This document shows positions 33,466 through 40,744 of a stretch of 64,000 bases of DNA, in pieces. Origin of the DNA: JAOZHU01 sp964632845 (GTDB lineage: Archaea > Thermoproteota > Bathyarchaeia > Bathyarchaeales > Bathycorpusculaceae); assembly GCA_964632845.1 (NCBI GenBank), contig CAZWDU010000002.1, forward strand, positions 124,001-188,000, read 5' to 3'. Both the position numbers and the translations under genes were made by a program. The stretch's first letter is position 1. Each line of letters starts with the position of its first letter. The notes beneath the pieces are model-generated. The model was not told the DNA's origin and searched no databases. It saw only the letters and a program-made list of their open reading frames with translations.

Positions 33466-33894
33466 TTATTGAGCGATAGCGCTTTTCGCGAACGGGTTGC
33501 TCTTTGCAGTGATGAGTTTGACCTCGTAGTTGCCGCCAGCGGTTATAGCTGCTGTGAAGTTCAAGGTTTGTTGACCGTTTGCTTGTATTGTGAATGGAGC
33601 TTCTGAAGGCGTGGTAAGAGCAGTGATTGCTGCACCATTCAAGTACACTTCACTAATTGTTACTGCAGAGGTTCCTGTGTTTTTTACAGCAACTTGAACT
33701 GAACCTGTATCGCCTGCTTGGAAAGTTATTGTTCCGAATGCAACTTGTTCTGTTTGCATGAATCCTGTGCTGAGTGCGCCCATCCATACTGCTACGGCGA
33801 TGCTGACTGCGACTGTGACTGCGACGAGTATGATTGATGCGACGACTGGGCTGAGGGCTTTCGCGTTCTTCTTAAGCTTTCGGATAGTATTCAT
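33466..33894 (-). CDS. archaeal type IV pilin-like protein
   Basis: A 142-residue pilin-like surface protein. A basic N-terminus (MNTIRKLKKNAKA) precedes a hydrophobic helix LSPVVASIILVAVTVAVSI, the class III signal pattern cut by the archaeal prepilin peptidase just before that helix. The rest is a small beta-sandwich rich in Thr, Ala and Gly with few charges, as expected for a pilus subunit or archaellin-like protein. A strong AAGGAGGG ribosome site and a TATA box at 33947-33955 suggest high expression. No assembly ATPase is in the window. Confidence 0.8.
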   Translation of the reverse strand: MNTIRKLKKNAKALSPVVASIILVAVTVAVSIAVAVWMGALSTGFMQTEQVAFGTITFQAGDTGSVQVAVKNTGTSAVTISEVYLNGAAITALTTPSEAPFTIQANGQQTLNFTAAITAGGNYEVKLITAKSNPFAKSAIAQ

Positions 33895-33946
33895 TTTTTG
33901 TTTTCTTCCCTCCTTTTGAATTGAAACTATGTGAGGGAAAAAGACT

Positions 33947-33955
33947 CATTTAAGT
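33947..33955 (-). promoter_or_regulatory. TATA box of the pilin gene
   Basis: Minus-strand ACTTAAATG predicts a start near 33925. The leader then carries AAAGGAGGGAAG about 11 nt before the ATG, an extended ribosome site that is rare in this window. Confidence 0.5.
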
Positions 33956-34094
33956 ATTGTGACTTACTATACCATATTGCCTGTATGTAAAACACAACTA
34001 CACCAAAAACACCAAGCACCATCAAAATACCATGTACCCAAACATTAAAAAAGAAAATGTAGAACAGTTGAGCGCAAATACGCCCACTATATGC

Positions 34095-34433
34095 CTAAAT
34101 CTCAAGTTCATCAAAGAACTCGAGAAGAAGCTTCGCTACTTTCTCACCGAACTCCGTAATCAAATAGTACTTCTTCAACGGGTCAATGCGCTCGCTTTTA
34201 GCCAAGCCCAAATCCTCAATCTCAATCATCCTCGCCCTGAACGTGCCATCGCTAAGCGTCAACTTATTCTCACGCATGAAATCCTTTGCTTCCTTCCACT
34301 TACCACGATTCATATGCAACAGCAAAATGCAATCAATAGCATGGTCCTTCTCAAGCATCGCCTTAATCGCCGAAAGCTTCGGGTCGGTTAAAATGTGTTT
34401 TGCCTTCTCCTCTTCTCCACTAACCTTCAACAC
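34095..34433 (-). CDS. winged-helix protein, unknown
   Basis: A 112-residue protein whose second half reads as a winged helix. Helices run through KEAKDFMREN and TFRARMIEIEDLGLA, followed by the wing strand KKYYLITEFGEKVAKLLLEFF, a pattern common in archaeal wHTH regulators. The N-terminus (GEEEKAKHILTDPKLSAIKAML) is helical. The start is GTG 34433; the TTG next to it is an alternative. It lies alone between the pilin and ribosomal regions. Confidence 0.6.
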   Translation of the reverse strand: MLKVSGEEEKAKHILTDPKLSAIKAMLEKDHAIDCILLLHMNRGKWKEAKDFMRENKLTLSDGTFRARMIEIEDLGLAKSERIDPLKKYYLITEFGEKVAKLLLEFFDELEI

Positions 34434-34885
34434 TCACCAACTCACTTATTTTTGTTCTGAATATACGCAGAATAAACTTAAAAGATTTAACCTATATTAC
34501 GAAACGTGACTTATTACAATTGAAAAAAGATTACCCTCACCGACACCACCAACACAAACGGCAAAACCCACACCAAAAACAGAAAACAACCGCCTCCAAA
34601 CAAAAGCCGTCACCTATTTGCCCTCTAAACAAACGAGCTGTCAACTGTTCTAAGCATACCAGTCCACGCCCTTCCATATTTGAAGCCTAACAACCAATCA
34701 ACACAGAAACCCATGATTATAAAGACCAGATTTCTACATAGGCTACCTAAACAACTCTATGGTACACCTATCCTGCAACAAACCTGCAAACATAAGCTTA
34801 TTGTTAAGCATTCTGCGAAAGGAAGGTTTAAATAAATTATACCTCACTTTCGTAGTTAGCTTCAAACTCAAACGGAAGAAAAAGA
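34434..34885. other. spacer upstream of the ribosomal block
   Basis: 452 bp, AT-rich. It contains a possible minus-strand TATA box for the winged-helix gene near 34475-34485, and the ribosomal operon promoter at 34826-34837. The middle (34520-34760) is C- and A-rich with stops in all frames and no tRNA-like fold that I could find. Confidence 0.4.
34826..34837 (+). promoter_or_regulatory. TATA box of the S13-S4-S11 operon
   Basis: GTTTAAATAAAT with GGAAG just upstream, giving a start near 34857 and a leader of about 30 nt before the S13 ATG. Confidence 0.6.
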
Positions 34886-35371
34886 ATGTCACAAGAGTTT
34901 CGTCACATACTCAGAATCACAGGTACCGACATGGAGGGTACCCTGAAAACTGTTTACGCTCTGACAGAAATCAAAGGCATAAGCCTAAGCCTCTCTAACG
35001 CCATACTAAAAAAAGCCGGCGTAAACCCCGACATGCGAGTAGGCTTCCTCACAGAAGCAGACATCGCAAAAATAGAAGAAATAGTTGTGAACCCAGCAAA
35101 ATACAACCTTCCAAACTGGCTTCTGAACAGAAGGAAAGATGCCGAAACAGGAAAAGACACGCATCTCATAAGCGCAGACCTTGTCCTGAAAACAAAAATG
35201 GACATAGATCACGCAAAAGAAATACGTTCTTGGCGCGGATACCGCCACGCTTACGGCTTGAAAGTACGCGGGCAGAGAACAAAAACCACTGGACGCGCAG
35301 GAAAAGCCCTTGGCGTCAAGAAGAAGACGCTTGTGCAGAAGCCTGGAGGCGCATCAGGAGGAGGCAAGTAA
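34886..35371 (+). CDS. rps13: small subunit ribosomal protein S13
   Basis: A 161-residue archaeal S13, a head protein contacting the P-site tRNA and the large subunit. FRHILRITGTDMEGTLKTVYALTEIKGISL and the C-terminal RSWRGYRHAYGLKVRGQRTKTTGR motif are diagnostic. A Lys/Gly-rich tail follows. It leads the classic archaeal S13-S4-S11-RpoD-L18e-L13-S9-RpoN order. The ATG follows a GGAAG site. Confidence 0.96.
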   Translation: MSQEFRHILRITGTDMEGTLKTVYALTEIKGISLSLSNAILKKAGVNPDMRVGFLTEADIAKIEEIVVNPAKYNLPNWLLNRRKDAETGKDTHLISADLVLKTKMDIDHAKEIRSWRGYRHAYGLKVRGQRTKTTGRAGKALGVKKKTLVQKPGGASGGGK

Positions 35372-35373
35372 CC

Positions 35374-35964
35374 GTGGGCGACCCGAAAAAACAACGGAAA
35401 AAATATGACACGCCGCGGTTTGCTTGGCGAAAAGACATCCTGCAAGAAGAGCTTAAGTTGCTGGGGCAATATGGCTTAAGAAACAAGCATGAACTTTGGC
35501 GCCACAAAACACATCTGTCCAAAGTAAGAGGCATAGCGCGCTCGCTTATAGGCAAACCGCCTGAAGAACGCGAAAAAATGGAAAACGAACTGCTATCACG
35601 CCTGAAAAAACTCGGCATCCTCCAAGACACCGCAGTTTTGGACAACGTGCTAGACTTGACTATAGAGGACATGCTGGAACGCAGGCTTCAAACAATCGTT
35701 TTCCGAAAAGGCTTAACCCGAACAATTCACCAATCCCGCCAACTTGTAACCCACGGACACATAACCATAAACAACCGCCGAGTAACAGTGCCAAGTTACA
35801 TCGTGTCAAAAGAGGAAGAAGAGCAGATAGCTTACGCCCAGCAAAGCGCACTTGTGAACCCAGCGCATCCGACGAGGCAGGCAATGACCGCGGAAGTCAA
35901 ACAGCCAGAGATACGACAGCCTATGAATAGGAGAGGCGGCAGAAGAGGAGGCGGCAGATTCTGA
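35374..35964 (+). CDS. rps4: small subunit ribosomal protein S4
   Basis: A 196-residue archaeal S4, a primary 16S rRNA binder. GDPKKQRKKYDTPRFAWRKDIL, the LLGQYGLRNKHELWRHKTHLSK segment and the S4 RNA-binding domain RRLQTIVFRKGLTRTIHQSRQLVTHGHI are present. The tail ends in an RGG-like repeat (RRGGRRGGGRF). The start is GTG 35374, 2 nt after the S13 stop and behind GGAGGAGG. The longer frame from 35230 overlaps S13. Confidence 0.95.
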   Translation: MGDPKKQRKKYDTPRFAWRKDILQEELKLLGQYGLRNKHELWRHKTHLSKVRGIARSLIGKPPEEREKMENELLSRLKKLGILQDTAVLDNVLDLTIEDMLERRLQTIVFRKGLTRTIHQSRQLVTHGHITINNRRVTVPSYIVSKEEEEQIAYAQQSALVNPAHPTRQAMTAEVKQPEIRQPMNRRGGRRGGGRF

Positions 35965-36362
35965 GCAGCAGCAAACGAAACGAGAAATGGGGCGTCGTCC
36001 ACATCTTCAGCTCCTACAACAACACGCTAATCCACATAACTGACATCTCAGGCGCAGAAACAATCGCCCGCACAAGCGGCGGAATGTTCGTCAAAGCAGA
36101 CCGCTTAGAATCTTCACCTTACGCGGCTATGCGCGCTGCCACAGCAGCGGCTGAAGTAGCGCGCGACAAGGGCATAACGGCAATACATATCAAAGTCCGC
36201 GCTCCAGGCGGTTCAGGACCGCGAACGCCGGGACCAGGTGCCCAAGCTGCCATACGCGCGCTTGCTCGGTTCGGTTTCCGCATAGAACGCATTGAAGAAG
36301 TCACACCTATTCCACACGACGGCACGCGAAGACCAGGCGGCAGAAGAGGAAGACGCGTATAA
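35961..36362 (+). CDS. rps11: small subunit ribosomal protein S11, non-AUG start
   Basis: S11, a platform protein near the mRNA exit. The full-length protein needs the sequence KWGVVHIFSSYNNTLIHITDISGAETIARTSGG, which lies upstream of the first in-frame ATG (36084). The frame has no ATG, GTG or TTG there. The only starts are CTG 35961, overlapping the S4 stop as CTGA, or ATT 35958. GGAGG at 35947-35951 is 9 nt from the CTG. The product is 133 residues, normal for archaea, ending in the RRPGGRRGRRV tail. Identity is certain; the start codon is the unusual point. Confidence 0.92.
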   Translation: MSSSKRNEKWGVVHIFSSYNNTLIHITDISGAETIARTSGGMFVKADRLESSPYAAMRAATAAAEVARDKGITAIHIKVRAPGGSGPRTPGPGAQAAIRALARFGFRIERIEEVTPIPHDGTRRPGGRRGRRV

Positions 36363-36469
36363 CCGCTTCACTTGAGTGCATATTAACAGAAAAATTGAAA
36401 TAATGCACTTGTACTTCTATTGAACCGCACAGTCATAATCATATAGTTCATTGTGGAGTGCTTTAACAA

Positions 36470-37285
36470 GTGAAAATTGAAGTGCTGGAAAAAGACGAAG
36501 TAAACCTTCGTGTAATCATTCGCGATGTGGACGTTCCGTTAATGAACGCTCTGCGGCGAATCGCGCTTGCTGAAGTTCCAAGCATGGCTATAGACGAAGT
36601 TGTCATGATTGAGAACTCTTCGATTCTGCAAGATGAAATAATAGCTCACAGGCTGGGCTTAACTCCGCTGAAAACGGACTTGGACGGTTACAATCTTCCT
36701 GAAGAATGCTCCTGCAAAAGCGAGTTCGGCTGCAATCTCTGCCGCGTGACGCTTACGCTGGACGCAGAATCCAAAGACGGCACACGAACCATTTACTCAG
36801 GAGAACTGGTCTCGGAAAACCCAGCGATAATCCCTGTTTCTGACAGGGTGCCCATCATTAAACTGGCTAAGGGGCAGAAACTGAAGCTTGAAGCGTACGC
36901 TAGGCTTGGGAAAGGCAAGGCGCACGCGAAATGGCAGCCTGTTTCCATGTGTGCCTACAAGTACTTCCCAAAAATAGCTGTCACAAGCAAAAAATGCGAA
37001 AACTGTACGAAATGCGTGGACATCTGCCCCAAAAAAGTGCTTGGTATGAAAGACGGCGCGGTGGAAGTTCGCGACCTTTTGGCGTGCAACCTCTGCATGG
37101 ACTGCGTGGAAGCTTGCCCGCAAGAGCCAAAGGGCATAAATGTAGAATGGGAAAAGAACAGTTTTATATTGAATATAGAATCAACTGGAGCGCTTCCTCC
37201 AGAAAGGATACTTCAAGAAGCCAATAAAATATTGGACAAGCAACTGAAGGAATTTGAAGAACAGTTACAAGTGAAAGAAAAATGA
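36470..37285 (+). CDS. rpoD: RNA polymerase subunit D with ferredoxin-like insert
   Basis: A 271-residue archaeal RNA polymerase subunit Rpo3 (D), counterpart of bacterial alpha and eukaryotic Rpb3. The dimerisation part begins VLEKDEVNLRVIIRDVDVPLMNALRRI. A cysteine set ECSCKSEFGCNLC is near residue 85. Two complete 4Fe-4S motifs, CENCTKCVDICP and CNLCMDCVEACP, lie at about 175-220. Many archaea keep one or both clusters, and both appear intact here. The start is GTG 36470. The stop overlaps L18e (ATGA). Confidence 0.95.
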   Translation: MKIEVLEKDEVNLRVIIRDVDVPLMNALRRIALAEVPSMAIDEVVMIENSSILQDEIIAHRLGLTPLKTDLDGYNLPEECSCKSEFGCNLCRVTLTLDAESKDGTRTIYSGELVSENPAIIPVSDRVPIIKLAKGQKLKLEAYARLGKGKAHAKWQPVSMCAYKYFPKIAVTSKKCENCTKCVDICPKKVLGMKDGAVEVRDLLACNLCMDCVEACPQEPKGINVEWEKNSFILNIESTGALPPERILQEANKILDKQLKEFEEQLQVKEK

Positions 37286-37644
37286 GAGAAACCAAATCCA
37301 CAAACCCTGAACTATTACAGCTTATTCGTTTCCTGAAAAAGCAAGCCAGAGAAACACAAGCCAACATATGGTTGGACGTAGCAAAGTACCTATCCAAAGC
37401 AAACAGGCAAAGCGTAGCCGTGAACTTGAGCCAGATAAACAGGCACACCGAGAAAAAGGCAGTAGTGGTTGTGCCCGGCAAAGTCTTAGGCTCAGGCGCC
37501 CTGAATCATTCAATAACCGTTGCCGCTTTTTCTGCGTCTGAAAAGGCGAAAGAAAAGTTGGCAGCCGCAAAGGCAAAATACTTGTCTATTCCTGAGCTTG
37601 TGAAAGAAAACCCGAAAGGCTCAAATGTCAAGATAATCCGGTGA
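37282..37644 (+). CDS. rpl18e: large subunit ribosomal protein L18e
   Basis: A 120-residue archaeal/eukaryotic L18e, related to bacterial L15. NPELLQLIRFLKKQARETQANIWLDVAKYL and VVVVPGKVLGSGALNHSITVAAFSAS are diagnostic. It starts at an ATG overlapping the RpoD stop, and L13 starts 4 nt after it. Confidence 0.95.
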   Translation: MRETKSTNPELLQLIRFLKKQARETQANIWLDVAKYLSKANRQSVAVNLSQINRHTEKKAVVVVPGKVLGSGALNHSITVAAFSASEKAKEKLAAAKAKYLSIPELVKENPKGSNVKIIR

Positions 37645-37648
37645 AAAA

Positions 37649-38092
37649 ATGCAGACCACAAAAAACCCCGTAGCAGTGATTAATGCTGAAGGCCTTATTC
37701 TAGGCAGAATGGCCAGCAAAGTCGCTAAAAAACTGCTCAACGGCGAAAGCGTAATCATAGTTAACGCTGAGAAAAGCGTGTTGTCAGGTAAAAGGAAAAG
37801 CAAAGTGGCGGAAGCCAAACAATTCCTCGAAGTTGGCGCTCCAGAAAGGGGACCTTTTCATTACAGGCGACCTGACAGGATAACGCGGCAAACTGTTCGG
37901 GGAATGTTGCCGATTAAGCAGCCGAAAGGCAAGACCGCTTTCAAGAGGCTGAAGGTGTTCATGGGCGTGCCTGAAGACTTTAAAGACCAGAAAATGGGCA
38001 CGTTCGAGGAAGCTCAAGCTACAAAACTGAAAGGACCACACTTAACGCTTGCCGAATTGGCGAAAGAAATAGGATGGAACCAAGGTGAATGA
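37649..38092 (+). CDS. rpl13: large subunit ribosomal protein L13
   Basis: A 147-residue L13 of archaeal type. The N-terminal AVINAEGLILGRMASKVAKKLLNGE and the FHYRRPDRITRQTVRGMLPIKQPKG segment are typical. The frame ends in ATGA, shared with the S9 start. Length is normal. Confidence 0.95.
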   Translation: MQTTKNPVAVINAEGLILGRMASKVAKKLLNGESVIIVNAEKSVLSGKRKSKVAEAKQFLEVGAPERGPFHYRRPDRITRQTVRGMLPIKQPKGKTAFKRLKVFMGVPEDFKDQKMGTFEEAQATKLKGPHLTLAELAKEIGWNQGE

Positions 38093-38505
38093 TCATGACA
38101 AGTAAGAAAGTTTTGGTTGTTAGTGGAAAAAGGAAAACCGCTGTTGCCCGCGCCATCGTTAAACCTGGCGCAGGAAGAATACGTGTTAACAGGATTCCCG
38201 TGGAAATTTACGAGCCTGAAATCGCCCGCGAAAAAATCATGGAGCCGCTTCTGCAGGCTGGCGAGGACGTTTGGAAGCAGTTGGACATGGATATTAAAAC
38301 TTCTGGCGGCGGCTTTATGGGGCAAGCTGAAGCTGCTCGCGTGACTGTTGCAAACGCGTTGTTGAAGTGGACTAAGAGTTCTCATTTGCGCACTGTTTTC
38401 ACCGAGTATGACCGAACCATGATTGTTGGCGATTCCCGCAGCAAGGAACCCAAAAAGTTTGGTGGCCCAGGCGCTCGGGCTAAGGAGCAGAAGAGTTACA
38501 GGTAA
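38089..38505 (+). CDS. rps9: small subunit ribosomal protein S9
   Basis: A 138-residue S9, whose C-terminal tail touches the P-site tRNA. VVSGKRKTAVARAIVKPGAGRIRVN, TSGGGFMGQAEAARVTVANAL, and the final KFGGPGARAKEQKSYR are diagnostic. It begins at ATG 38089 or 38095. The first overlaps the L13 stop, indicating coupling. Confidence 0.95.
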   Translation: MIMTSKKVLVVSGKRKTAVARAIVKPGAGRIRVNRIPVEIYEPEIAREKIMEPLLQAGEDVWKQLDMDIKTSGGGFMGQAEAARVTVANALLKWTKSSHLRTVFTEYDRTMIVGDSRSKEPKKFGGPGARAKEQKSYR

Positions 38506-38521
38506 AGGAGTTGAAGCGTAG

Positions 38522-38752
38522 ATGATTATTCCCGTGAGATGTTTCACGTGCGGCAAGTTGATAGGCGACCGCTGGGAAGAGTTCGCTCGAAGAATCAAAA
38601 CGGGCGAAAACGCCAGCGACGTCTTGGACAGCTTAGGCATTAAACGGTACTGCTGCAGGCGAATGTTGCTTTCGAACGTGGAAATCATCGACGAAGTTCT
38701 ACGCTTCTATGAAGAGGCGGAAAAGAGGAAAGAAGCCCGAAACTTCTACTAA
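38522..38752 (+). CDS. rpoN: RNA polymerase subunit N
   Basis: A 76-residue Rpo10 (N), matching eukaryotic Rpb10. The zinc-binding CFTCGKLIGDRWEEF and KRYCCRRMLLSNVEIIDEVLRFYE are complete. This is where archaeal operons usually continue with rpoK, enolase and S2. Here the block ends, and enolase, S2 and MEMO are found 8-11 kb on in the opposite direction. Confidence 0.95.
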   Translation: MIIPVRCFTCGKLIGDRWEEFARRIKTGENASDVLDSLGIKRYCCRRMLLSNVEIIDEVLRFYEEAEKRKEARNFY

Positions 38753-39215
38753 GTTGCTTAGTCATTTTCGGTTTTTCTATAGCTTTTTTCTCGCGTTGCT
38801 TGTGTAAGCTAAACTTAGGTTTTGCTATTGCACTGGGTTTAGGAGAAACAACAAGGATGGCGTAGCATGTGGTTTTAGACGTGTATGTTGACGCCGTGTG
38901 AAAAGTAGCCTATGAGCATTTTGACTTTTTCGCTGCATGCTTGTCTAAAAGTAATGCATATCTAATCACCGAAAACACATGCAAGCGCATCTTTGTAAAT
39001 TTTAATGATACTTTTGTGCTTGAGGTTTTCTGCTGAAAGTACGATGCATGAAGACTGAAGTGTTGTTGTAGACTGGGGATGCGGATATGTTTCAATCTCG
39101 GAAATTTAATTTATATTGCTGCTGTAACATTTTCAATGCTATGTCGGAATTGCAGCTTGCGGAAAATCAATTTAATTATTACCGTAACTGTGCCGTTTGG
39201 AGAGAAGAACACTGA
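38753..39215 (+). other. end of the ribosomal operon and spacer
   Basis: 463 bp. A T-rich stretch at 38765-38792 (CGGTTTTTCTATAGCTTTTTTC) is the likely terminator of the ribosomal operon. Possible TATA boxes for the gene at 39216 are AATTTAATTTATA (39104-39116) and AATTTAATTATTAC near 39169. No reading frame in between has a ribosome site or a recognisable product. Confidence 0.45.
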
Positions 39216-39848
39216 ATGCTGACTGAGAAAATGCGCGAAAGAAACCTACAAACGTCAGTGATTACCATGTTCATTGTAATCTCTGTTTCCGTAGCCATGT
39301 TTGCGTCATCAACCAGCTTGTTTTCCGCAAGTGGCGCCTCGTCAATTGTGATGGCAAACTACTACCCAACCGACGGCGAAACATACGAGTACGTCGATCA
39401 CTTCGTAGAGCAAACCACGGCAGTCAACACCAACACAACCGTTTCAGTTAGCATCGACGGAAACACACCCATACCCATGACGTACCAAGGCATAAAAAAC
39501 GAAATAGTCTCAGGCGACACTGTTGCTCGCGACTGGCACACATGGAAAATAACAATTCCAACCATAACCGAGCCAGGCAAGCACACATTCCAGTTTTTCA
39601 GGCATTATTACGTTTGGCAAGAAGTAGACCAGTACTGGGCAGAATTCAACTCCTACTCCACTATCCAATCATTCAATATTGCTGAAACATCTGCAACGCC
39701 TTCTCAGCCACCAGCAACAGCAACAGTAACCTCCATTTACATAATCGCAGTCATAACAGCTTCAGCAATAACCGCCCTGTTAGTTTTAGTAATGTTCACT
39801 CTGCGAAAACGCAATCAGCAACATAGCCAAACAGACCATTTAGAGTAG
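39216..39848 (+). CDS. membrane-anchored surface protein, unknown
   Basis: A 210-residue protein with an N-terminal signal anchor (about residues 13-35), an extracellular beta-rich domain and a Pro/Thr/Ala spacer (ATPSQPPATATVTS) typical of surface stalks. A C-terminal helix (about 172-195) and a basic tail follow. Tyr and Trp are frequent (FFRHYYVWQEVDQYW). It resembles in layout the secreted protein at 25583-26527, but not in sequence. The family is not recognised. ATG 39216 is used; the second Met is 4 codons later. Confidence 0.6.
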   Translation: MLTEKMRERNLQTSVITMFIVISVSVAMFASSTSLFSASGASSIVMANYYPTDGETYEYVDHFVEQTTAVNTNTTVSVSIDGNTPIPMTYQGIKNEIVSGDTVARDWHTWKITIPTITEPGKHTFQFFRHYYVWQEVDQYWAEFNSYSTIQSFNIAETSATPSQPPATATVTSIYIIAVITASAITALLVLVMFTLRKRNQQHSQTDHLE

Positions 39849-39885
39849 AAAAGCGAAGCCCAAATGCATTACGCCCAAATAGGGG

Positions 39886-39894
39886 GAGGGGGTA
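39886..39894 (-). promoter_or_regulatory. TACCCCCTC copy between convergent genes
   Basis: The exact nine bases lie on the minus strand between two convergent genes, followed by CCCCTATTTGG rather than a clear TATA box. Any transcript would run antisense to the surface-protein gene. It is listed as a member of the recurrent motif; function is unknown. Confidence 0.3.
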
Positions 39895-39937
39895 TGAGCC
39901 GTAGCGAGCACATCAACTAACTATTCCTGCAAACACA

Positions 39938-40738
39938 TCAATGCGAATACAATTTGCCATAAGGTCTTTTGGAAACAGGCACTATCTTGCGGAACTTGGC
40001 GCTCATAACTTTAGCGAAATCGAAGCCAAAGTAACTGCAGAACTCCCGCGTTAAACTTTCGATTACGTGTGTGTCGCGCTTGCCAACATCCATAACTTTC
40101 GTGCCTTCACCTAACTCAAACAGGTCGCCGCGCTCGTAAATGACGCCGCCGTGCATTCCTGTGCCTACGAACCGCGCGTTGCAGCGTTCGCCTTCAGGTA
40201 AGGTTAAGCCGAGAACAAGAATAACTCCGCCTGCCATGTACTCGCCTAGAAAGTCCTGTCCAGTGCCGCCTATTACCATCTGTGGTTTTTTGCCTTGGAA
40301 CTCTTTAATGTGAATGCCTACTCGGTACCCTACATCGTCGCGGATAAAGACTTTGCCGCCCCGCATAGAATGCCCAGTTATGTCACCAGCGTGTCCGTGG
40401 ACGATTATTTGTCCCTCGTTCATAGTGTTGCCGCAGCCGTCCTGCGCGTTCCCATGAACCACCAATCGTGGGCCATTCATGAACGCGCCTAAATCGTTGC
40501 CCGGGGTCCCGTAAATGTCAATTTGCACTTCCTTATCCAAATCAGTTCCAATGTACCGTTGTCCACAGACGTTGCGAATTTCTATGCGTCCAGCGCCACC
40601 GCTGCTTATCGTTCTCAGAAGGCTGTTCAGGTCTTTATATGCCATGCCGTCAGCGTCGATTTTCCACACTTCAGCTTCTACTTTCACACTGGAAAGCAGT
40701 TTCGGGTTAACTTCTGCAAGAATTTTTTCCTTAAGCAT
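39938..40738 (-). CDS. glutamate synthase, GXGXG domain subunit
   Basis: A 266-residue stand-alone version of the C-terminal (GXGXG, beta-helix) domain of the glutamate synthase large subunit. Repeats such as YGTPGNDLGAFMNGPRLVVHGNAQDGCGNTMNEGQIIVHGHAGDITG show the right-handed helix pattern. The domain organises the FMN site and ammonia tunnel. In archaea the large subunit is split into three genes, as in this operon. It is the last gene of the five. Its ATG is 6 nt after the stop of the FMN subunit. Confidence 0.88.
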   Translation of the reverse strand: MLKEKILAEVNPKLLSSVKVEAEVWKIDADGMAYKDLNSLLRTISSGGAGRIEIRNVCGQRYIGTDLDKEVQIDIYGTPGNDLGAFMNGPRLVVHGNAQDGCGNTMNEGQIIVHGHAGDITGHSMRGGKVFIRDDVGYRVGIHIKEFQGKKPQMVIGGTGQDFLGEYMAGGVILVLGLTLPEGERCNARFVGTGMHGGVIYERGDLFELGEGTKVMDVGKRDTHVIESLTREFCSYFGFDFAKVMSAKFRKIVPVSKRPYGKLYSH

Positions 40739-40744
40739 ACGTCA

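Noticed and set aside
35230..35373. S4 frame extended upstream of the S13 stop
   Set aside because: The extension overlaps S13 coding sequence. GTG 35374 with GGAGGAGG fits the family start.
38753..39215. rpoK or another small gene after rpoN
   Set aside because: All three frames were read; none gives an RpoK-like sequence or a start with a ribosome site.
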